From NCBI GenBank assembly GCA_043757265.1, contig JAYUQP010000116.1, positions 1 to 54,715 of the forward strand: DNA of 54,715 nucleotides, read 5' to 3'. Positions 8,042 to 16,496 of the stretch are shown here, one piece after another. The translations under genes were made by a program, and so were the position numbers. Source of the DNA: JANPLN01 sp043757265. Lineage in GTDB: Bacteria; Bdellovibrionota; Bdellovibrionia; Bdellovibrionales; JAGQZY01. The notes under the pieces are model-generated. The model was not told the DNA's origin and did not search any database. It worked only from the letters and a program-made list of their open reading frames with translations. How positions within the stretch are numbered: position 1 is the stretch's first letter; each line of letters opens with the position of its first letter.

Positions 8042-8605
8042 TCAATAAAGCGTGACCGGCCCGGTTTCAATTCTATCTATTATCCCATGCGAAAGTATTG
8101 CCGCTACGTGGGCAGACTCCAAATGGAACTCTATTAAATTTAAAATTCGTCGATCGAATTGGAATGAAAAGGCAGGTTGGTCTCTAATCCATTCGTTGGG
8201 ATAAAACTTCAGGTTGGTATTGCCGTAAGAAACTAGAAAGTTTGTATCAAAATTTATAATTTGCGTGCCGTCTTCAAAAATCTCGATTTTATATATTTTA
8301 ATCTGTAAAAGCTGTTCGATAACACTTTCGTAACTTTCCCCAAAGATTTCCTTCCAGCGCGATTCTGGTACTGTGACTTTTGCTACAGTACGCGTATTCT
8401 CCATGTATTCTCGAGGGTACTCGATGAAAATTCGATTGATTTTTCGCATTAATTTAATATCGGTTGGGCTGCCAAACTCAATGCGGAAGTCAGTTCGCAC
8501 AAGCGGAGTTGATGCTTTTAGAAAAAACTGCGTACAATAAGATGCGTCTGCTATTGCGAAGCAGGGTGCCAAGATCGTAAATGCAAACACACTCTTTAAA
8601 AACAT
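8042..8605 (-). CDS. Secreted protein, coupled to yerC-like gene
   Basis: A 187-residue protein with a signal peptide (about residues 1-21, ending AIADA). No known domain is seen; two cysteines occur around the cleavage region. Its start lies one base after the stop of the TrpR-related gene upstream and has no ribosome-binding site of its own, so translation is probably coupled. It may therefore share that regulator's control. I do not infer a function. Confidence 0.6.
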   Translation of the reverse strand: MFLKSVFAFTILAPCFAIADASYCTQFFLKASTPLVRTDFRIEFGSPTDIKLMRKINRIFIEYPREYMENTRTVAKVTVPESRWKEIFGESYESVIEQLLQIKIYKIEIFEDGTQIINFDTNFLVSYGNTNLKFYPNEWIRDQPAFSFQFDRRILNLIEFHLESAHVAAILSHGIIDRIETGPVTLY

Positions 8606-8606
8606 T

Positions 8607-8906
8607 TTAGGATTTTGATTTCGAAGAGGTGTTCATGGCACGTTTGTACCCGCCTGTTCCGTATTTTAAGGCGCGTCCCACTCGCGTGATGGTGGTTGTC
8701 GAAACTTTCGTTTTTACGGCGATGTCCCGGTAGTTCTCCCCAGCTTCGATTAACTTTGCAACCTCCCATCGGTCAGCCAGAGATTCGAGCTCTGCCGGCG
8801 TGCAGAGATCTAGTAAAAAGTCCCCCAGCTCCTGGGCACTTTTGATGGCTGAAAGAGTATCTAAAAGCATTCTTAGGCGTTTTTTATCTACTGGCTGAAG
8901 CGGCAC
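8607..8906 (-). CDS. TrpR/YerC-family DNA-binding protein
   Basis: A 99-residue protein of the TrpR superfamily, YerC/YecD branch. The typical run LCTPAELESLADRWEVAKL is followed by the helix-turn-helix (YRDIAVKTKVSTTTITRVGR). From family knowledge it is a dimeric DNA-binding protein; for the YerC branch the ligand and targets are poorly defined. The GTG start at 8906 has AGGAG six bases upstream. An imperfect inverted repeat at 8926-8943 upstream could be an autoregulatory operator. It is the first gene of a two-gene operon with the secreted protein. Confidence 0.85.
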   Translation of the reverse strand: MPLQPVDKKRLRMLLDTLSAIKSAQELGDFLLDLCTPAELESLADRWEVAKLIEAGENYRDIAVKTKVSTTTITRVGRALKYGTGGYKRAMNTSSKSKS

Positions 8907-8925
8907 TGTTTTCTCCTGTTACAGT

Positions 8926-8943
8926 GTATTAGCACGCTAAAAC
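8926..8943 (-). promoter_or_regulatory. Candidate operator upstream of yerC-like gene
   Basis: Imperfect inverted repeat with 7-base arms (GTATTAG / CTAAAAC, six of seven pairs) around CACG, about 20 bases before the GTG start. TrpR operators also use CTAG-like half sites, so self-regulation is plausible but unproven. Confidence 0.3.
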
Positions 8944-9040
8944 AATAAATCAAGGAATTTTATGGTCTAAAACTCACAAAAATCCAGAGCAAATCTATGT
9001 CTGGTTAAAGAGAAAAATACCGATGAGGTCTATCCGGATG

Positions 9041-10168
9041 TTATTTTGATTGCGACTTGCCTTTTATAATTCGAATATGCGTGATCTCGCTGCGTGTTCC
9101 TAATCGCAAGCGGGGCCCCCAAAATCCAGTTCCCACATTCACATACACCCACATCTTTCCGCATTTCATGAGCCCTTTTGGAAACTTTTGAACAAGTCGG
9201 ATAACAAAATTCCACGGAAAAAACTGCCCACCGTGGGTGTGCCCTGAAAGTTGTAGGTGAAAAAGGTCTGTTGCCTCTGGTGCGATTTTTGGTTGGTGGG
9301 CGAGAAGGATTTTTAGATCCGAAGGCGCGGCGTTTTCCAACGACGCCGAAATATTTGGTCCCATTCGCGCATCTACCATCTTTGCCGCAGGATCAGTGAT
9401 CCCCGCAAACAGAACTGTTTTCCCTTTAAACGGCATGCTGATGTTTTGATTCAAAAGAGTTTTAATGCCCATTTGGCGTAAGTGTTCTAACCACAGCTCA
9501 CCGTCTTTATAGTACTCATGGTTGCCCGCCACGTAGAGCACCGGCAGAGCCTTTATCAAACTCGCAAAAGTCTCAACAAAGGATTTATAGCGGTGATAAT
9601 CGCCGTCGACCATATCGCCAGTCATCACGATAACATCGGCTTTGAAATCCAACGTCATATTGACCACTTTCTGCACATACGAAGCATTTACAGCTGGGCC
9701 GACATGTAAATCGCTTAACTGCAAAATAGAATACCCGTCCAGTTCTTGAGGGAGGTCGTCGATGGGAATCGCTACGCTCACCACTCGTGGTCCTCGCACC
9801 GCATTCCAATATCCATAAGCGAAAAAAATAGCACTTGTCGCAAGAAGACCAAGTGTCGACTCCCGCGATAGCAGGTTGTACGGGAAATCTGGCAGAACTA
9901 TCCTAAAAACCAGATAAACGACATCGCGAAAAACGATCAACCCAAAAATAAAACTGACTAGGCCCATGTTGTAGTAAGCAAGCTTTCGAAAAACTCTATC
10001 CAGTTGCGGTGGAAGCCGGTCGCGTAACACCATGATGTACGAGAGAACCATTGAGAAAGGGACGCTTGCCACTACCCACGACCAGTGCCCAATACCGGTC
10101 AACCTAAAACTAAGGGTCAAATACACGAGAGTGGAAAACGCAATCGCAATAAACAGAACTAACTTCAT
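9041..10168 (-). CDS. Membrane metallophosphoesterase, YkuE-like
   Basis: A 375-residue calcineurin-like phosphoesterase with an N-terminal membrane part of about four segments (residues 1-125). The catalytic domain then shows all the metal-binding motifs: SDLH (D153, H155), GDMVD (184-188), GNHE (215-218), a His in LLAHQP (about 291) and GHTHGGQ (309-315). From family knowledge it hydrolyses phosphoesters with two metal ions, the catalytic part facing one side of the membrane; the substrate, possibly a lipid, cannot be read. It is monocistronic. The ATG at 10168 begins the first membrane segment. Confidence 0.85.
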   Translation of the reverse strand: MKLVLFIAIAFSTLVYLTLSFRLTGIGHWSWVVASVPFSMVLSYIMVLRDRLPPQLDRVFRKLAYYNMGLVSFIFGLIVFRDVVYLVFRIVLPDFPYNLLSRESTLGLLATSAIFFAYGYWNAVRGPRVVSVAIPIDDLPQELDGYSILQLSDLHVGPAVNASYVQKVVNMTLDFKADVIVMTGDMVDGDYHRYKSFVETFASLIKALPVLYVAGNHEYYKDGELWLEHLRQMGIKTLLNQNISMPFKGKTVLFAGITDPAAKMVDARMGPNISASLENAAPSDLKILLAHQPKIAPEATDLFHLQLSGHTHGGQFFPWNFVIRLVQKFPKGLMKCGKMWVYVNVGTGFWGPRLRLGTRSEITHIRIIKGKSQSK

Positions 10169-10337
10169 GGCTGTGCCACCTCAAGTAAATCGAAAACTAA
10201 CACGATTAAAGCACAAATTTTAAAAGCTTTAAACCAGTAAAAATTTCCCGTGAAGAAAACTTCAAGGAACGTAAGATTCCCTTTCAAGCTTCAGAAAACT
10301 TTGTTTTTCGCGATAAACGTTGTTATGTTTATCGGGC

Positions 10338-10982
10338 ATGAATCTCCTAAAGGCTTGCGAGGCCATCGGTAAAAATGGAATGTTGTTGGTATTCCCAATC
10401 AACAATAAGAAAGAGCCACGCTCTCTGTGGAGCGAATTCTATCCGCGCAGTGAAATGCGCTGGGAGTGGGATGAGGGGGGCGACGACCGCGTTATGAAAA
10501 TGTGGTACGGTATGAAAAAGCTCTCGAGAGACAAACGCGTGGTTTATTCAAAGTGGTATCAAGGTCGTGCTACTTTTTTTTCACGCGAAATATTTGTAGC
10601 CTTGCGAAGTTTTCTACCAGCCCAGCGGCAATCGCTTTCGCATCAGGCTCGGGAGCTTTTAGAAATTCTCGAGTCAGACTCCCCGATCTCCACAAAGCAA
10701 TTAAAAAAACTTGCGGATCTTCGGGGTAAGGATAATGAGCGAATTTATCATAAAGCCATGAAGTCTTTGTTTGAACAATTTTGGGTCGTGGGATTTGGCG
10801 AAGTTGATGACGGCGCATTTCCTTCCTTGGCGGTGGGTGCATCGACATTATTGTTTGAAGACCTGTGTGCGATTCGTCTCACCGAGCATGAGGCAGAAGA
10901 ATATTTACAAAATACATTTGAGCGACAACCGAAAGTTTTAAAAAAGATTTATGAATTTAAAAAACAAGGAGTAAAAAAATGA
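10338..10982 (+). CDS. AlkZ-related winged-helix protein
   Basis: About 214 residues. The N-terminal part (LLVFPINNKKEPRSLWSEF and the WEWDEGGDD segment) and the VVYSKWYQGRATFFS run resemble AlkZ-related proteins, a group distantly related to the YcaQ/AlkZ DNA glycosylases. The C-terminal half is helical, with a winged-helix-like arrangement. No catalytic QxQ glycosylase motif is evident, so repair activity should not be assumed. The ATG at 10338 is preferred to an upstream TTG in the same frame. It is translationally coupled to the DUF2177 gene through an ATGA overlap. Confidence 0.6.
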   Translation: MNLLKACEAIGKNGMLLVFPINNKKEPRSLWSEFYPRSEMRWEWDEGGDDRVMKMWYGMKKLSRDKRVVYSKWYQGRATFFSREIFVALRSFLPAQRQSLSHQARELLEILESDSPISTKQLKKLADLRGKDNERIYHKAMKSLFEQFWVVGFGEVDDGAFPSLAVGASTLLFEDLCAIRLTEHEAEEYLQNTFERQPKVLKKIYEFKKQGVKK

Positions 10983-11371
10983 TGAAGCAAACAATAGTAG
11001 CCGCCACAACAATGTTAACTTTAGATGGATTGTGGCTTGGGATTCTCGCTAACAGATTTTATTTTAATAATTTGCGACCTCTCGTTCGTGCAAAGGGAGA
11101 AACGTTTGACATAAACTACGTGGCGGCTGGTGCCGTTTATGTTTTTATGCTGATTGGCTTTATGGTGTTTATCGCGCCGTCTTTGGCAAAATGGAATTAC
11201 TTAGAATCGATCATAAAAGCCGGTGTGCTAGGTCTAGTTGTTTATGGCGTATATGATTTTACCAACCTTGCAACACTTCGCGATTGGTCGGTGCTGGTGT
11301 CGTTTGTTGATCTTTTTTGGGGTGCGTTTTTATTTGCTACAACAGCAGTTGTAGTGAAATCGGTTTCCTGA
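10979..11371 (+). CDS. DUF2177 family membrane protein
   Basis: A 130-residue inner-membrane protein with about four hydrophobic segments. It carries the family signature LDGLWLGILANRFY near the N-terminus and YGVYDFTNLATLRDW before the last helix. Function is unknown in the family. The start overlaps the stop of the AlkZ-related gene by four bases (ATGA), so the two are co-translated. A second ATG directly follows the first. Confidence 0.8.
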   Translation: MMKQTIVAATTMLTLDGLWLGILANRFYFNNLRPLVRAKGETFDINYVAAGAVYVFMLIGFMVFIAPSLAKWNYLESIIKAGVLGLVVYGVYDFTNLATLRDWSVLVSFVDLFWGAFLFATTAVVVKSVS

Positions 11372-11376
11372 AGTCA

Positions 11377-12576
11377 CTAACTCAGAAATCCTGCGATTTT
11401 TTTGCCTGATTTATTTTCGATGGGTCGGTTGATGGTTAGTGTTTGTCCTTCCCTCCGACCCGTATCAAAAAACTCCCTATTTTTAAGTCGGGCCTGTGAA
11501 GCTACGCTCACGAGTCGTGGATGGACTTTCGCAACATAGCCCTTAATTTGCGGATCTTTTCGAAAGACCGCTAGAGATTGTTTAATTTCTCGATTTTCCT
11601 CAAACTCTACTTGATCGGTGAGTTTTTCGTCAAAACCCGTAAGAAGTCCCAATTGATAAGACTTAGCCAAAGAAGCTGGGAATCGATGTTTTTGCTCGCG
11701 CTTGCTCGGGTTTGCTAGTGCTTGCTCGCGCTTGCTCGGGTTTGCCAGTGCTTGCTCGCGCTTGCTCGCAAGTTTAGAAAGCGAATAGTTTTTCAAAAAA
11801 TCAAATACATATTCGGCCATCAGCACGTTCTCTTTTCTGCCGATCAGTTCGATGGTGCGAAGATGAGTTTGTTTTTGCGGGCAAAAGGCAAAGCCTACGA
11901 TCACTTCCACCATATAATGGTTCACAAGGATGCTCATGATCTTTTGCTCATACGTGTGTAGCCGTTTGCGATTCGTCTTTATAAAGGCGTGATAAAATTC
12001 GTCGGACACGGTTGAGGATTTTTCAATTTGATATCGCGCATAGATTTCACGCACTCGATTCATCGCAAGTGAAGCTTCGTTTTCGTTAGAGGAGCTGGCA
12101 AGGTTTAAAAGCTTTCTTATTTTCTCTAGCCGTTTTTCTTCTTCGGACGAAGGCTGAGTTTGCCGCCAGTCGAGCGAGTGCTGCTGCAAATGTACTTTTG
12201 CCTTCGAGTAATAAAAAGGAACCCCCACCCGGTGGCAGGCTTTTTGGAATGTGTCTCCATGGGGAAGTTCACTCCCATGCAGAACCTCGTCGGCATACTG
12301 GTGGGCCATCTCGTGAATGAGCACACCCACAACATCGTGCCACTCATAGTCGGTAATAAGGTTTTGTGCGATCACTATATGTCGAGTTCTCGAGTTCCAA
12401 GCACCCCAATACTGGGTGGTCTCTTGAATTTGGATCAAACAAGGACGAAGTTTGAGGCGTCTTTGCATATTTCGCCGTGCGTACTCGTTGTAGAGTTCAC
12501 GATTGGCCGCATGAAGAAGTGGTTGCAAGTCGTTCACATTTTTGAGAATGCCGCATGTCTCTGAATGAGGCAACAA
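11377..12576 (-). CDS. SprT-like metalloprotease with DUF2786 domain
   Basis: A 399-residue protein combining a SprT-like zinc-metalloprotease domain with DUF2786. The zinc site is HEMAH (H88, E89, H92), with a likely third ligand at H106 in the ELPHGDTFQ segment. DUF2786 begins at KRLEKIRKLLNLASS and continues through the EASLAMNRVREIYARY helix. Between DUF2786 and the C-terminus there is a 10-residue tandem repeat (SKREQALANP, two full copies plus half). From family knowledge SprT-like domains cleave DNA-bound proteins or aid zinc handling; DUF2786 is uncharacterised. The start is TTG at 12576; a GTG at 12537 is an alternative. It ends five bases from the convergent DUF2177 gene. Confidence 0.8.
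   Translation of the reverse strand: MLPHSETCGILKNVNDLQPLLHAANRELYNEYARRNMQRRLKLRPCLIQIQETTQYWGAWNSRTRHIVIAQNLITDYEWHDVVGVLIHEMAHQYADEVLHGSELPHGDTFQKACHRVGVPFYYSKAKVHLQQHSLDWRQTQPSSEEEKRLEKIRKLLNLASSSNENEASLAMNRVREIYARYQIEKSSTVSDEFYHAFIKTNRKRLHTYEQKIMSILVNHYMVEVIVGFAFCPQKQTHLRTIELIGRKENVLMAEYVFDFLKNYSLSKLASKREQALANPSKREQALANPSKREQKHRFPASLAKSYQLGLLTGFDEKLTDQVEFEENREIKQSLAVFRKDPQIKGYVAKVHPRLVSVASQARLKNREFFDTGRREGQTLTINRPIENKSGKKIAGFLS
11693..11769 (-). repeat. 30-bp in-frame tandem repeat
   Basis: A 30-base unit occurs about 2.6 times inside the SprT-DUF2786 gene, encoding SKREQALANP repeats. The copies differ by a single base (TTGCTAG versus TTGCCAG). Unit length is a multiple of three, so copy-number changes keep the frame and would alter linker length. 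Confidence 0.85.
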
Positions 12577-12631
12577 TGACTTCTCTTGAGACTTTACTTA
12601 TTTTTTAGAAAAAGGCTCCGATGAGATATTC

Positions 12632-13051
12632 ATGAAAAAAACTATTCTGCTTGGTTGCTGCGTCTTTTTAGCTAACTGCTCGACCGGCCCCAGAGTTGGC
12701 CTCAACTGCGAGAAGCTTCACTTAGATAGCGAAGCTCGTTTGCAAGAGCTTAGACACGTTTTTGCGTCTTACCAGGGAATTAATTACGACTTAGCCATGA
12801 AACTTGCACCGCCATTGAGAGATGAAGTTGGAGATCTTGACGCAAGAGTTCGAAAGCAAAAATCCAAATGCTGGCCGTCAGAAAAAAGACCGATCGACGC
12901 CGAAATGGCGCTTCTAAAAGAGGAACTTTTTAAAGTTTACGGTAATAACGAGGAAGAAAAACCACGCCCAGTTGCGAGTCACAAAACATCGGTTCGCAAA
13001 CCCGCCTCCAACGACGAAGTCGCCGAATCCGTCGAGCTCGATAGTGAATAG
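12632..13051 (+). CDS. Lipoprotein of unknown function
   Basis: A 139-residue protein with a lipoprotein signal peptide and lipobox LANC (Cys16). The mature part is helical and charged, has two further cysteines (GLNCEK and KCWPS) and ends in a Pro/Glu/Lys-rich tail. No domain is recognised. The first codons are MKKTILL, typical of a signal peptide, and a weak GAT-rich leader precedes it. It converges on the response-regulator gene across the long hairpin at 13064-13110. Confidence 0.65.
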   Translation: MKKTILLGCCVFLANCSTGPRVGLNCEKLHLDSEARLQELRHVFASYQGINYDLAMKLAPPLRDEVGDLDARVRKQKSKCWPSEKRPIDAEMALLKEELFKVYGNNEEEKPRPVASHKTSVRKPASNDEVAESVELDSE

Positions 13052-13063
13052 ACAAGTCCGCGG

Positions 13064-13110
13064 CGACTGAATGCATAAAAAATCCAATGGATTTTTTATG
13101 CATTCAGTCG
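13064..13110. terminator. Bidirectional terminator, perfect 22-bp hairpin
   Basis: Two perfectly complementary 22-base arms (13064-13085 and 13089-13110) enclose a three-base loop. It sits between the convergent lipoprotein and CheY-like genes, followed by an A-run, so it can terminate both. The stem is unusually long for a terminator. Confidence 0.7.
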
Positions 13111-13132
13111 AAAAAAGGTCCGTACCTATTCG

Positions 13133-13537
13133 TTAGGCGGCTTTTCGGCTCAGGACTTTTTGGTGCACGGCTTCGAGTCGGGCTCTTAGAATGTCCGGGG
13201 TGAAGGGCTTTAGCACGTAATCATCCACGCCAGCGTCGATAGCGGTCTTTACCTGGGCCAAATCAGATTCTGCAGTTAATAGTATAAATGGCGTTTTTGC
13301 CAATTCCGGTGTTGTACGTATCTTATGTAAAACTTCGAGACCCGACATTTTTGGCATATTCCAGTCGCAGATAATAAAATCAAAAGGCGGCTCTTTCGAA
13401 ATTATGTGCCACGCCTCCATACCGGTCGACGCCTCGTGGATGTTCTTAAAATGCATATCAATCAACGTTTTTTTTGCGATTTTTCGGATTGTAAGCATAT
13501 CATCGACGATTAAAATTTTAGATGCTGTATTAAACAT
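13133..13537 (-). CDS. CheY-like response regulator
   Basis: A 134-residue single receiver domain with the full set of catalytic residues: acidic pair in ILIVDD, phospho-acceptor Asp in ICDWNMPKMSG, the switch Thr in ILLTAE and Lys in VLKPF. It lies seven bases after the CheX-type gene, so it is probably the phospho-protein dephosphorylated by that CheX. The start at 13537 is chosen because the frame then begins at MFNTASKILIVDD with an AGTAGG-type site upstream; a longer start at 13558 would overlap cheX. Confidence 0.85.
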   Translation of the reverse strand: MFNTASKILIVDDMLTIRKIAKKTLIDMHFKNIHEASTGMEAWHIISKEPPFDFIICDWNMPKMSGLEVLHKIRTTPELAKTPFILLTAESDLAQVKTAIDAGVDDYVLKPFTPDILRARLEAVHQKVLSRKAA

Positions 13538-13544
13538 AATTAAC

Positions 13545-14078
13545 CTACTTCTTTGCAACGACTTCGATTTCTATATGAAACGAGCCGAGTTCACTGGCAA
13601 AAGGAATAACAATTGTTGAGCCGAAAGATTGTGTTAGCTTTAGACTTTGACCGGAAATAATCGCCGGTAATGCTCTGGGGATTTGATAATTGTATTTGGC
13701 GTTGAGGTGGGCTTTGGCAGAACCAAAAATCATATTTAGAAGTTCGCCCGCTGCATCTTCAATCTCAGAGTTTATTTCAGTATGATTTTCGCCAAACAGT
13801 TTGTTGCAGATATTTATGAAAGTTTGTTTTGGAAAGCACAGGGATATACTGCCTTCGTAAATTTTACTTACAAGACTCACCACTCCTATTATATCAATAT
13901 CCTCAATGAAGTCTTCCTTCAACATTGGCGGAGCGCTTATGACATTAAGTGAAGCTTGAATAAGCATCGTATTGATTGTGGAATCGATAAAAGGATTTAT
14001 AAATTTAACGTCGATACTTTTAAGTTCGCGACGATAATGATCTTTCACAGCGCTATTTGATTTTCTCGCTACTGACAT
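13545..14078 (-). CDS. cheX: CheX-like chemotaxis phosphatase
   Basis: A 177-residue CheC/CheX-family protein. The active-site helix is visible as EIEDAAGELLNMIFGSAK, which carries the conserved Glu and Asn that position water for hydrolysis of phospho-CheY. CheX proteins are dimeric and work on free CheY-P in the cytosol. The downstream CheY-like gene is the probable substrate. Only one such helix is present, as expected for CheX. The symbol is by family resemblance. Confidence 0.75.
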   Translation of the reverse strand: MSVARKSNSAVKDHYRRELKSIDVKFINPFIDSTINTMLIQASLNVISAPPMLKEDFIEDIDIIGVVSLVSKIYEGSISLCFPKQTFINICNKLFGENHTEINSEIEDAAGELLNMIFGSAKAHLNAKYNYQIPRALPAIISGQSLKLTQSFGSTIVIPFASELGSFHIEIEVVAKK

Positions 14079-14136
14079 AACACTCCCAGAAGTGAATCCT
14101 TATCGGGAGTTAGCCCATTTTTTTAAAGGCGTCGGA

Positions 14137-14267
14137 CCGGATAAAAAGGAAAAAGGTACCAAGTACCTTTTCCGGAATCCTACTCAAGATGAGCTGCTTT
14201 AGAACGCTGGAATAGGTACTTGGTACCTTTGACCTTCAAACGGCCTACTTGGTACCTTTTTATCCGG
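14137..14267. repeat. Nested palindromic repeat element
   Basis: The outer arms are a 13-base inverted repeat (CCGGATAAAAAGG at 14137-14149, its complement at 14255-14267). Inside are hairpins built on GGTAC-CAA-GTACC: AAAAGGTAC/GTACCTTTT at 14151-14171, AGGTAC-TTG-GTACCT at 14214-14228, and a degenerate third ending in CTTGGTACC at 14248-14256. It lies between the end of the VWA gene and the start of cheX, both on the minus strand, so it may terminate the gliding operon. The repetition within one site suggests a mobile palindromic repeat unit (REP-like). Confidence 0.65.
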
Positions 14268-14268
14268 A

Positions 14269-15669
14269 CTAACGGACAGGTGTGTATTCAACGCTGAATC
14301 GAGCGCCAGGCTCAAGCTGTAGCTGAATGCCGTCATTGATTACAATTTTATGAACATTTTTACCGGATGAGTCTGTCTCAACGCGATAACTCCAACCAGT
14401 TCGATCGTTTTTCGGAATTTCTTGGCGAACTCCATATTTTACAACAATTGGATAGCGCTGAAGGTTGGCAATATTCGGAGCATTTTCTAACACAATCGTG
14501 CGACGCATACTTTTTGCGACAATGTCATTTCCGATTTTGCTCAATTCTGCACCATAGTCCGAATCCCGTAAATCAAATCCAGTACCGTTCATCAAATTTA
14601 GAAGTTCTACCACTTTACGTGGGCCGCGTCCGGGCTGTTGGATGTAATAATCGGCATTTGTGTAAACACCTGTTGTGTTTCCGTTTGTCGATATCCAATC
14701 GTTGTATCTGCCTAGAGCACCGTAAACAGAAACGCTTACGTTTTCTTTTTCTTGAGCTTTTAGGAACTGAGCGATTTCGCTAGGCAATACTTCAAGGGAT
14801 TCACGGCGCTGTCGAGTTAATTTTGCGGCCTCTCGTTCGAGAGTTGCACGGGTGTTTGCATCTTGTTTGAGTGCATCTTGTTCGATGTTGATAAAGTCAA
14901 AATCATCGGTGTCGGTAAAAAAGATCACCGCTAAATGGGCGTCGCTTCTACGGAAGTTTTTATTCATTAGATTAGACTCTGGACGTAAAGCTGCGATCAC
15001 CGGCGAAAAAAGTTCTTCATGTTGAGGACCAGAGCGCAACGTCACATTTCCGTTTGCATCGCGCTCAAAACCTTCAACTCCGAAGGCCAAAGTGGGTCCC
15101 CAAAGGCTAAGATCTGTGGCATTCGTTATATAAGGAAGTTCATTTGCGCCAATAGCGCAGTTGCTGCTGAAGGCACCACGATTTCCACCCAATGGACGAA
15201 GTTGGCCAAGATCACAATTTTTATCAACTCCACCAAAAGAAATAGAATCCCATGCCGAAACCACTCCCATGTGAAAATCTAAAAATTGCATTTTTCGAGC
15301 GAAATTTTCAGAGAAGGATCTCACTTCTCGACGCAATTTCGCCTGATCGTCATTCATACTGTCCGAAGGATCCATAAAAACAACAACGTCTAATTTTGGT
15401 TTAAAAATTTCACTATCAACCTGAGTCACGCGCTCGGCGGCTAGCGCCGTTGGTGCCGCAGGCACGTCTACCCGTGTTCCTTCTGGAATGACTGGCTGTT
15501 CAGGACGGTCAGCTGGGATGAAGGTTTCACCCGTGTAGTTTTCGTTATTGGCAACTGGCGGTGTAACGGGAGTGGCTACACCGTAGAGATTTGGATTTTT
15601 AGGTTTACAACCCAAAACCAAAGTCGAAGTGAGTGCTATTAGTAAAGCAGCTTTGTAGGAACTCATCAC
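14269..15669 (-). CDS. VWA-domain lipoprotein, CglB-like role
   Basis: A 466-residue lipoprotein (lipobox LVLGC, Cys21) with a von Willebrand A domain starting about residue 92. The metal-ion-dependent adhesion site is present as DPSDS (D100, S102, S104). Several cysteines in the middle region may form disulfides. As the last gene of a gliding-type operon, it occupies the role that the VWA lipoprotein CglB plays in Myxococcus, an outer-membrane adhesin coupling the motor to the substrate. The position and MIDAS are seen; the functional parallel is inference. The start overlaps the preceding stop by four bases. Confidence 0.75.
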   Translation of the reverse strand: MMSSYKAALLIALTSTLVLGCKPKNPNLYGVATPVTPPVANNENYTGETFIPADRPEQPVIPEGTRVDVPAAPTALAAERVTQVDSEIFKPKLDVVVFMDPSDSMNDDQAKLRREVRSFSENFARKMQFLDFHMGVVSAWDSISFGGVDKNCDLGQLRPLGGNRGAFSSNCAIGANELPYITNATDLSLWGPTLAFGVEGFERDANGNVTLRSGPQHEELFSPVIAALRPESNLMNKNFRRSDAHLAVIFFTDTDDFDFINIEQDALKQDANTRATLEREAAKLTRQRRESLEVLPSEIAQFLKAQEKENVSVSVYGALGRYNDWISTNGNTTGVYTNADYYIQQPGRGPRKVVELLNLMNGTGFDLRDSDYGAELSKIGNDIVAKSMRRTIVLENAPNIANLQRYPIVVKYGVRQEIPKNDRTGWSYRVETDSSGKNVHKIVINDGIQLQLEPGARFSVEYTPVR

Positions 15670-16496
15670 ATTGTCCTCCCCGATTTTTTCGCACAGCGAT
15701 CAACCGTAGCCTGATAGCTATCGAGTTCATCTAACCATACGTCTTCTTTTGAATCTTTAAATACTAAATCGTCATCGCTTTTATCTAAAGTCTCACCCTG
15801 CTTCTGATTAAACTGGGAAGCGATATGAACTCTTTGTACACCCTCAACCTCAATCAAATTCAGCTTTTGCAGGATGCGATGATTTTCGTTGTTTTCGATG
15901 ATCGCAAGCTTTTGTAAGCGTTTTTCTAGTTGTGAGATACTTTTTGCTTTGGCAGCCGCTAACATTACGCTGTCTGTGTAAAAAAGCTGCGGCATTTTTG
16001 CCAGATTCGGTCCAAGAGATTTCCAATTGCCTACGTCGTTCATCCACTGTTCTAGAGTTTGTCTGGAAATGGAATTTCTTTGTTTTTGAGCGATCTCTTG
16101 AATGGCAACCACTTGTTCACGCTTTTGCGTTCTAAAATCTTTAAGCGTTTGGAAAACACCAACGTAATCACAAATTTTGAGTTGTACGAGAGCTCTTAGT
16201 AAAAACGGTTCGGTGGTTGTAAGACCACTTAATGAAGGAGAAGTGAGTGTGCGAGACGCCGCAAGTGCTTTGTTCATTTGATCAAGGTGAATAAAGGTCC
16301 AAGCTTTTTCTTCAAGAACCATAAGATATCTGTCAGACTGGCTCGTGATTTTGTCATACTCCACAAGCGCGCCTTTAAAATTCTTTTGTTCAAAGAGCTT
16401 ACGAGCTTTTGACAAAGTCTGTTGTTCACTTGAACCTTTGGCCAAAGCGCTAACAGAGAAAAGAATCAAGAGGAGACTTGCGACAAGGTTTTTCAT
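15666..16496 (-). CDS. Secreted helical (TPR-like) protein of gliding operon
   Basis: A 276-residue protein with a signal peptide (residues 1-20, ending ALAKG). The next 80 residues look like TPR helices (ARKLFEQKNFKGALVEYDKI and the following helix), and the rest is predominantly helical. It is a probable periplasmic scaffold. The ATG at 16496 overlaps the stop of the barrel gene (ATGA), and it overlaps the VWA gene likewise, so the three are co-translated. A GltC/GltE-like role is possible, but I cannot assign it. Confidence 0.65.
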   Translation of the reverse strand: MKNLVASLLLILFSVSALAKGSSEQQTLSKARKLFEQKNFKGALVEYDKITSQSDRYLMVLEEKAWTFIHLDQMNKALAASRTLTSPSLSGLTTTEPFLLRALVQLKICDYVGVFQTLKDFRTQKREQVVAIQEIAQKQRNSISRQTLEQWMNDVGNWKSLGPNLAKMPQLFYTDSVMLAAAKAKSISQLEKRLQKLAIIENNENHRILQKLNLIEVEGVQRVHIASQFNQKQGETLDKSDDDLVFKDSKEDVWLDELDSYQATVDRCAKKSGRTM

